Shown here in pieces: positions 6,832 through 10,551 of a stretch of DNA of 10,551 nucleotides (position 1 is its first letter; the number at the start of each line of letters is the position of its first letter). The stretch is from an uncultured bacterium (GTDB taxonomy: Bacteria; Patescibacteriota; Minisyncoccia; Phycocordibacterales; CAIZLB01). A program made the translations under genes and the position numbers. The notes beneath the pieces were generated by a model. That model had not been told where the DNA came from. It saw only the letters and a list, made by a program, of their open reading frames with translations, and made no database searches. The stretch covers positions 1 to 10,551 of the forward strand of contig CAJBHC010000066.1 of assembly GCA_903952785.1 (NCBI GenBank). Reading direction: 5' to 3'.

Positions 6832-7407
6832 ATGCTGTACTCAATTATTAAAGCACTCATTAAAATATCCGGATCAATAGCGCTTGTTATATTGTTTATG
6901 ACTTCCATATTTATAGTAGCTGATGGGTTAATAAACCATGTAGATAAAAGTGACATCATAGTAATATTGGGAAACAGAGTTGAGTTAGATGGAACACCAT
7001 CACTGAGACTCAAGAGCAGACTAGACAAAGGTCTTGAGGTTTACAAAAACGGTTTTTCTCCGCTTATTTTTGTAAGCGGAGGAATTGGGAGAGAAGGATA
7101 TGATGAAGCAAAAGTCATGAAAGACTATTTGGTTTCTCAAGGAGTTCCTGAACAGAAGGTTGTAGCCGACAGTAAGGGAGTGGATAGTTTTAATACCGCA
7201 AGAAATGCAAAGTATTTTATGAATGAAAATAATCTTTCATCCGTAATTGTGGTTAGTAACTACTATCATATTTCCAGAACAAAATTAGCATTTAGCAAGT
7301 TTGGAGTGAACAAAATATATTCTGCACATGCTGACTATTTTGAGTTAAGAGATATTTATTCTATCGCACGAGAAGTGGTTGGTTACTATTATTATATAGT
7401 TAGATAA
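6832..7407 (+). CDS. SanA/YdcF-type DUF218 membrane-anchored protein
   Basis: The 191-residue protein has one N-terminal membrane helix (about 13-31), with the rest probably outside the cytoplasmic membrane. The DUF218 core starts at DIIVILGNRV (41-50). It continues with PSLRLKSRLDKGLEVYKNG (56-74), FVSGGIGREGYDEAKVM (80-96) and VDSFNTARNA (117-126), and ends with VVSNYYHISRTKLAF (140-154). This is the SanA subgroup. In enterobacteria SanA affects envelope permeability to vancomycin, and the related ElyC acts in peptidoglycan or lipid-carrier metabolism; the reaction is not firmly known. The Lys at 8 and 11 with the uncharged helix support an N-in topology. It ends the plus-strand block and faces the convergent gene ending at 7439, with no hairpin between them. 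Confidence 0.86.
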   Translation: MLYSIIKALIKISGSIALVILFMTSIFIVADGLINHVDKSDIIVILGNRVELDGTPSLRLKSRLDKGLEVYKNGFSPLIFVSGGIGREGYDEAKVMKDYLVSQGVPEQKVVADSKGVDSFNTARNAKYFMNENNLSSVIVVSNYYHISRTKLAFSKFGVNKIYSAHADYFELRDIYSIAREVVGYYYYIVR

Positions 7408-7438
7408 TTACAACTTGGTGTCTTACCTTAATTGCGCC

Positions 7439-7939
7439 TTAGCTACAAGCCCCTTCTTGATAAAATATCATCTTAGGAACACCAACCTTATCTGGAGTTA
7501 AAATCCCGCCCTTATCTTCCAGAACCCAACGCATCTTAACCAAGGAATCATTCTGGAATTTATATATTTCTAGTTCCTTAGCTTTTGACCCCTCAACTGT
7601 ATAGGAATATGTTAACTCCAAATCAACCCCTTTTATACTGCCAACCAAATCACCGCCGTATCCATTTGTCATATCAGGCCCGTTTTGAGTTCCTGATTTT
7701 GTACCAACAACAGACCCATTTTTAATATTTAAAATAATATCCTCCTCTACCCTATAAGGCTCACTTTTTGTTGCTTCTTGTAAACGATGAAAGCAATATC
7801 TTCCATTTTCCTTTTCTATTTCCTTGGGCGAAACAACCGCTTTAACCTCTACCTCTTTTGGTGATGTGCTGTATTTAAAATAAAAAGCACTGATGATAGC
7901 AAGGATTAAAATCGCAAAGATTATTAGTGTTTTTTTCAT
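7439..7939 (-). CDS. Membrane-anchored protein of unknown function
   Basis: The 166-residue protein has an N-terminal helix (about 4-20, TLIIFAILILAIISAFY) after MKK, then a charged linker with two SPKE units (26-29 and 37-40). The soluble part, about 45-166, is beta-rich and has a run of small polar residues, GTKSGTQNGPDMTNGYGGDL (79-98), then LELTYSYTVEGS. Cysteines occur only at 49 and 165, at the two ends of the domain, which would allow one closing disulfide outside the membrane. The helix lacks a clear signal-peptidase site, so it probably stays as an anchor. I do not recognise a named family, though the GTQNGPDMTNGY region feels like a recurrent Patescibacteria hypothetical. Start choice is natural (MKKT). 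The gap to the upstream gene is 48 bases and no clear -10 or Shine-Dalgarno sequence is seen. Confidence 0.75.
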   Translation of the reverse strand: MKKTLIIFAILILAIISAFYFKYSTSPKEVEVKAVVSPKEIEKENGRYCFHRLQEATKSEPYRVEEDIILNIKNGSVVGTKSGTQNGPDMTNGYGGDLVGSIKGVDLELTYSYTVEGSKAKELEIYKFQNDSLVKMRWVLEDKGGILTPDKVGVPKMIFYQEGACS

Positions 7940-7987
7940 GTTTATAAGTTGGTGATATTTAAGTTGAGTTTTTATTAATCAAACATA

Positions 7988-8212
7988 TTATTGCTCAATA
8001 GCTCTACGGCTATTTTGTTCAATTATATTCTTTGCATTATTAGCCTGATCAATCACCTCTCGCCCTTGTTCAATTGTATTATTTCCATTTTTTTGTCCAG
8101 TAAAAACGTCTGTTTTAGCTATTATAAAAGCAATAATTACAACTCCGATTAAAAGTGATATTAATCCGATGTATCCACCATTTAATTTATTTTGTATAAA
8201 GCTCTTATTCAT
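7988..8212 (-). CDS. Small single-helix membrane protein with IEQ repeats
   Basis: The 74-residue protein has a short basic N-terminus and then a hydrophobic helix starting GGYIGLISLLIGVVIIAFII (12-31). Its polar tail contains IEQ or IDQ four times (47-49, 54-56, 64-66, 72-74). The spacing of 7, 10 and 8 residues suggests an amphipathic helix that could self-associate. The GG-Y-hydrophobic start recalls type IV pilin-like proteins, but the Glu at position 5 of the mature pilin is missing, so I do not call it a pilin. Function is unknown. It sits between two enzymes on the same strand, 19 bases after the hydrolase stop. Confidence 0.7.
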   Translation of the reverse strand: MNKSFIQNKLNGGYIGLISLLIGVVIIAFIIAKTDVFTGQKNGNNTIEQGREVIDQANNAKNIIEQNSRRAIEQ

Positions 8213-8230
8213 CTTTCTCTTTTATTTTAC

Positions 8231-8236
8231 ATTATA
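8231..8236 (-). promoter_or_regulatory. -10 element for the small IEQ-repeat gene
   Basis: A perfect TATAAT on the minus strand (8236-8231) overlaps the TAA stop of the upstream hydrolase gene. It ends 18 bases before the ATG at 8212, so this gene would have a short leader of about 11 bases with a purine-rich AAGAGAAAG. Confidence 0.4.
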
Positions 8237-8795
8237 CACCCAAACCCAAGGATGTCAGCGCATCCAAAACCTCTGGAAATTCAACATAGCCATCATTGCT
8301 AGTTAAGTGTCCCCCACCATGAATCACTATCTGTTTTCCTCCCAAGTTTTCATGTAAATGTTTTCCTGTCTCATTGGAAACATAATTATCATTATCAGAA
8401 TGGATTAACGCTACCCTGTCCCCAACCATTCTTTTAACTTTTTCAAAATTAACAAAACTCTGGCAGAATCCATCTGGTTCAGGATATCCAATAGGAACAG
8501 AAAATGACGCAACCAAAACAATTCCACCTATTTTAACTTCACTTGATAGCCCTTCAAGATAACGGAGTATAGTTATTCCGCCCAAACTATGTCCAACAAA
8601 AAATGTATCCTCATCTACATCATTTAAATTTTTATTAAGATAATCAAGCCAAACATCCTGAGTTGGGTGTTTAGAATTTGGCATAGTAAAATTAAAGACT
8701 TCTATGCCTCTTTTCTCTAGTTCTGATTGAAGCCAGGGAAACCAATTAGACTTAGCGTCCCCTGCCCATCCATGAATTGTAATAACTCTTTTCAT
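8232..8795 (-). CDS. Alpha/beta serine hydrolase, RBBP9/YdeN family
   Basis: The 187-residue protein is a small cytosolic alpha/beta hydrolase. It begins VITIHGWAGDAKSNWFPWL (4-22), the oxyanion-side motif of this family. The nucleophile elbow GHSLGG places Ser70 (68-73). The acidic member is probably D136 in HSDNDNYVS, and the catalytic His is H163 in HGGGHL. All three parts of the triad are present and the length is normal for the family (about 180-190). The physiological ester or amide substrate is unknown for nearly all bacterial members. It lies 17 bases after the stop of the MazG-like gene. There is no Shine-Dalgarno sequence, and only a weak AT-rich -10 candidate precedes the ATG. Confidence 0.88.
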   Translation of the reverse strand: MKRVITIHGWAGDAKSNWFPWLQSELEKRGIEVFNFTMPNSKHPTQDVWLDYLNKNLNDVDEDTFFVGHSLGGITILRYLEGLSSEVKIGGIVLVASFSVPIGYPEPDGFCQSFVNFEKVKRMVGDRVALIHSDNDNYVSNETGKHLHENLGGKQIVIHGGGHLTSNDGYVEFPEVLDALTSLGLGV

Positions 8796-8812
8796 ATTTG
8801 ATATATTTTTTC

Positions 8813-9169
8813 TTATTTTACCTTGGGCTTTGATTCATCTTTCTTATTCTTATACTTAGCCAATATCCTACTTGAGACTAGATTGAATGATTTTGTAACA
8901 TCCACATCAAGTTGATTAGCAAGCCTGCATAGACCAAAAAACAAATCACCTATTCCATCTTCAAATAAATCCCGATCTTCCTTGATCTTAGCTTTCATTT
9001 CCGATGAGGATTTATATCTGAGAACCTTAGACATTTCAATTAACTCCTCATGAAGATGGTCAAATTTATCAATATTTGGCTCATCAGACCACTTATTGCT
9101 TTTAGCAAAGTTTCTAACGAAGGTCTGGGCATCGGATATTTTTACTACTTTTTTACTGGCTATTTTCAT
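8813..9169 (-). CDS. MazG-like nucleotide pyrophosphohydrolase
   Basis: Starting at the ATG at 9169, this is a 118-residue all-alpha NTP pyrophosphohydrolase-like protein. HEELIEMSK (40-48) gives the EExxE metal motif with E41, E42 and E45. EDGIGDLFFGLCRLANQL (70-87) aligns with the second MazG helix, D75 being its conserved Asp. The usual Glu three residues earlier is Gly72, with E70 and D71 nearby. Family members hydrolyse (d)NTPs to monophosphate and diphosphate and can clean the nucleotide pool. The C-terminal tail KNKKDESKPKVK is highly charged. A longer frame opens with TTG at 9193, but a TATAAT sits inside those first eight codons. The ATG six bases after it is the likelier start. Confidence 0.8.
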   Translation of the reverse strand: MKIASKKVVKISDAQTFVRNFAKSNKWSDEPNIDKFDHLHEELIEMSKVLRYKSSSEMKAKIKEDRDLFEDGIGDLFFGLCRLANQLDVDVTKSFNLVSSRILAKYKNKKDESKPKVK

Positions 9170-9175
9170 TTCTGG

Positions 9176-9184
9176 ATTATAGCA
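9176..9184 (-). promoter_or_regulatory. Extended -10 promoter of the MazG-like gene
   Basis: On the minus strand TGC plus TATAAT (9184-9176) is followed by six bases (CCAGAA) and the ATG at 9169. No -35 hexamer is seen at 16-18 nt. A short dyad, CAGGC GA GCCTG (9198-9209), covers the place where the -35 would be and may be an operator. Confidence 0.6.
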
Positions 9185-9244
9185 CCTTGTCAATTTTCAG
9201 GCGAGCCTGTTTCTTAAACTAGTTTGATTTTGTACATGGTTTGA

Positions 9245-9847
9245 TTAAATTATATATTTTTCCTCCCCTATTATAACAAGAGCCTGATCATCCGTTAATT
9301 CTTGCACTGGATAATCCACTCTTTTCTTAAATTCTTCAACCTCTTCTTTTTGGCGAGCGTCATCAAAGTGAGGAAAGACTGTGGTGTCTGTAAGACCAAA
9401 ACCCTTCAAATCTTTTAGCCCTATTTTATTCTCATCACCATCAATTCCCCATCCCGCAATCTCAATGCTTGGCCCTGCAATTATACTACCTGCTGACACT
9501 CCAACATAAACTGCACCCCGCTCCACCTGAAGCTTAATATAATCATCAATTTTGACTTCTCGCATCTTGTCTAGAATGGAAAAGGTGTTTCCACCGCAGA
9601 CGTATATAATATCAAAATTGGGTAAATCTTTTATATCAAAAGCGTCTTGCATATTAAGACTTGCTGTATTAATCCCTAATCTTTCTACCTGCTTTTTAGC
9701 CTCCTCAATATAAAATCTTTCAATTTCATTTTGGCCATAGGCAATTACCAGGGCGCTCGCTTTTTCTGGAGCGCTACCGATAATTTTTAAAAAGCTTTCA
9801 GTGATTTTAGGATTTGATAAGCCGGTTGAAGTGAGAAATAATTTCAT
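9245..9847 (-). CDS. Peptidase E-like protein, family S51
   Basis: The 200-residue protein has the class I glutamine-amidotransferase-like fold of peptidase family S51. The nucleophile is S118 in YVGVSAGS (114-121). VCGGNTFSIL (83-92) is the conserved glycine loop, and H160 in VFPHFD fits the catalytic His. Typical members, such as Salmonella PepE, cleave dipeptides with N-terminal Asp, while cyanophycinases share the fold. At 200 residues it is slightly short of the usual 220-240 but complete from strand 1 (KLFLTSTG) to the end. It is likely cytosolic. The ATG is seven bases after the zinc-ribbon stop, without a Shine-Dalgarno sequence. Confidence 0.9.
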   Translation of the reverse strand: MKLFLTSTGLSNPKITESFLKIIGSAPEKASALVIAYGQNEIERFYIEEAKKQVERLGINTASLNMQDAFDIKDLPNFDIIYVCGGNTFSILDKMREVKIDDYIKLQVERGAVYVGVSAGSIIAGPSIEIAGWGIDGDENKIGLKDLKGFGLTDTTVFPHFDDARQKEEVEEFKKRVDYPVQELTDDQALVIIGEEKYII

Positions 9848-9853
9848 ATATTA

Positions 9854-9859
9854 ATTATT
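9854..9859 (-). promoter_or_regulatory. Possible -10 of the peptidase E-like gene
   Basis: AATAAT on the minus strand (9859-9854) ends six bases before the ATG at 9847 and overlaps the stop codon of the preceding gene. It has a weak TTGCTT 18 nt upstream. The region is AT-rich, so chance matches are easy. Confidence 0.35.
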
Positions 9860-10124
9860 TCTTCCACCTTGGAGCAAAAGCAATTAGCTTTGTAAAAAAC
9901 CATGCTTTAAGCGGACTCATTCCACCTTTAATCATAGATTCTTTTGAAACCCTTTGAAATTCTTTTAAGTCACTGCCTTCATAGCACAATTTGCCATTTT
10001 TAAAACAAAAGGAGCAATATTTATCATTCTCTCTAACCCCAACGTCTTTACTAAATGGCATCATGCAACTTTCACAATTCCCCTTAACAGAACGCTCGCT
10101 ACTTGTTTGATTATTTGTGTCCAT
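9855..10124 (-). CDS. Small zinc-ribbon protein
   Basis: The 89-residue protein matches the putative zinc-ribbon family with CxxC knuckles at C17-ESC20 and C37-SFC40, each in its usual setting (CESCMMPF and YCSFCFKNGKLC). An extra Cys is at 47. The C-terminal half contains SDLKEFQRVSKESMIKGGMS and ends in APRWKK, as in other members of this group. Many relatives begin near the first knuckle, so the first 15 polar residues are an extension. The role is unknown; zinc binding is predicted from the four Cys. It has its own promoter. Confidence 0.82.
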   Translation of the reverse strand: MDTNNQTSSERSVKGNCESCMMPFSKDVGVRENDKYCSFCFKNGKLCYEGSDLKEFQRVSKESMIKGGMSPLKAWFFTKLIAFAPRWKK

Positions 10125-10131
10125 AATGTTT

Positions 10132-10160
10132 ATAATATTTATGTTTTATATTGCTGATAA
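10132..10160 (-). promoter_or_regulatory. Promoter of the zinc-ribbon gene
   Basis: On the minus strand TTATCA (10160-10155), a 17-nt spacer and TATTAT (10137-10132) are followed seven bases later by the ATG at 10124. The predicted mRNA is leaderless or nearly so. Confidence 0.5.
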
Positions 10161-10177
10161 ATAATTTTTGACGATTA

Positions 10178-10345
10178 CTATTGTGGCAGAAAAGTACTCA
10201 CAAGTACTCCAATAAAGTACGGCCACAAAATTATAGCCAAGACACCCTTCCAGAATGATAGCTTGAGGAAGCCTATCGTAAAAAGCCAACCTATCATCCA
10301 AATACCTCCCAAAAAGCTATTTTGTTGTACTTTTACTATGCTCAT
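10178..10345 (-). CDS. Small membrane protein, 55 residues
   Basis: A short frame runs from ATG at 10345 to TAG at 10178. After a polar start (MSIVKVQQNS) it has two hydrophobic stretches: FLGGIWMIGWLFTIGFLKLS (11-30) and GVLAIILWPYFIGVLVSTFL (34-53), joined by the short FWK turn. Five Trp residues or near-membrane aromatics and a WPY motif give a composition unlike random translation. A hairpin of two helices with both ends on the same side is likely. I know no function; it recalls short conserved proteins with WKGVLAIILWPY-like cores in Patescibacteria, from memory only. It is separated by 53 bases from the zinc-ribbon gene on the same strand. Confidence 0.65.
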   Translation of the reverse strand: MSIVKVQQNSFLGGIWMIGWLFTIGFLKLSFWKGVLAIILWPYFIGVLVSTFLPQ

Positions 10346-10351
10346 TTTTTT

Positions 10352-10397
10352 ATATTAGTTTGATAATTATATACCCCCCACTTGGTTAATTATATCA
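10352..10397 (-). promoter_or_regulatory. Clustered -10 elements before the 55-residue gene
   Basis: The minus strand has an extended TGA plus TATAAT (10397-10389), a second TATAAT (10371-10366) and a TAATAT (10357-10352). The last ends six bases before the ATG at 10345. Which one is used cannot be told; the AT-rich DNA makes chance matches likely. A G6 run (10379-10374) lies between the first two. Confidence 0.4.
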
Positions 10398-10443
10398 CGA
10401 TTTTCAGACTTCATGAATATAGCAAAATAAAACTAGAATGAAC

Positions 10444-10469
10444 AACCACCGGCTTAATCGCCGGTGGTT
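10444..10469 (-). terminator. 10-bp perfect hairpin after the right-edge gene
   Basis: AACCACCGGC and GCCGGTGGTT form a perfect 10-bp stem with a 6-base loop. Read on the minus strand, it follows the stop at 10483 by 13 bases and is followed by a T-rich but interrupted stretch (GTTCATTCTAGTTTTATTTT), so it could terminate transcription. The same arrangement (stop, hairpin, then TTCA) also resembles the right end of IS200/IS605 elements, where the hairpin is the transposase recognition site. Confidence 0.6.
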
Positions 10470-10482
10470 TCTATCCTGAAGG

Positions 10483-10551
10483 CTAACGCCTCCTAGACGC
10501 TAGAACATTTTCAACTGCTCTGGTGGTTCGATCTGGTGGTGTTGTTGATTC
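10483..10551 (-). CDS. C-terminal fragment of a gene cut by the right edge, possibly TnpB-like
   Basis: On the minus strand a frame open at the edge reads ESTTPPDRTTRAVENVLASRRR (22 residues) to TAG at 10483. The two other frames stop earlier (16 and 12 codons). The base composition is richer in G and C than its surroundings. Polar, Thr/Pro-rich tails ending in a basic run are common at the C-termini of IS605-family TnpB proteins, and the hairpin just beyond fits, but the fragment is too short to identify. It could equally be any other gene. Confidence 0.4.
   Translation of the reverse strand, partial: ESTTPPDRTTRAVENVLASRRR

Noticed and set aside
6705..7028. Minus-strand 107-codon ORF across the Nudix/DUF218 junction
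   Set aside because: Covers the end of one real gene and the start of another on the opposite strand; residues look like reversed coding noise.
9188..9193. Perfect TTGACA as a -35 for the MazG-like promoter
   Set aside because: It is only six bases from the TATAAT, far short of the 16-18 needed for a -35/-10 pair.
1..10551. CRISPR array, tRNA or rRNA
   Set aside because: No regularly spaced direct repeats, cloverleaf or conserved rRNA segments were found by eye on either strand.

Overview
The window is AT-rich bacterial DNA with small, tightly packed genes, short or overlapping intergenic gaps, several small membrane proteins of unknown function and almost no Shine-Dalgarno sequences. This is most like a Candidate Phyla Radiation (Patescibacteria) genome, for example Parcubacteria-like. 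That placement is inference from style and from remembered family resemblance, since no ribosomal or other marker gene is present. All fifteen visible stop codons are TAA or TAG, and none of the genes contains an in-frame TGA.

Layout. Positions 1-1242 (minus) hold the N-terminal 414 residues of a secreted beta-rich surface protein that runs off the left edge. Positions 1393-2736 (plus) encode an HI0933-type flavoprotein whose 3' end overlaps by 26 bases the convergent gene for a two-HKD phospholipase D/cardiolipin-synthase-like enzyme (2711-3775, minus). A plus-strand block follows: a small cupin (3871-4272), a membrane acyltransferase of the acyltransferase-3 family (4289-5476), a family 2 glycosyltransferase (5549-6235), a Nudix hydrolase resembling GDP-mannose mannosyl hydrolases (6337-6801) and a SanA/YdcF-type DUF218 membrane protein (6832-7407). 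Together these suggest envelope or surface-sugar work. A minus-strand block then runs from 10345 down to 7439: a 55-residue membrane protein, a zinc-ribbon protein, an S51 peptidase E-like protein, a MazG-like NTP pyrophosphohydrolase, an RBBP9/YdeN-like serine hydrolase, a 74-residue membrane protein and a membrane-anchored protein of unknown function. The far right edge has the last 22 residues of another minus-strand gene, followed by a 10-bp perfect hairpin. It may be the right end of an IS200/IS605-type element.

The most striking signal is not a gene. Eight of the fourteen genes with a visible start have a clear -10-like hexamer (TATAAT, TACAAT, TACTAT or close variants) ending 6 to 8 bases before the ATG, often with an extended TGn motif and no Shine-Dalgarno sequence. 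The 55-residue gene has a weaker example at the same distance. This implies that most genes here have their own promoter and are read from leaderless mRNAs. The rule also corrects two start codons (cupin and MazG-like), where the longest ORF begins inside the promoter. No wholly new multi-gene system was recognised. The leaderless architecture, the inverted repeat over the flavoprotein promoter and the unassigned small secreted or membrane proteins are the best leads.
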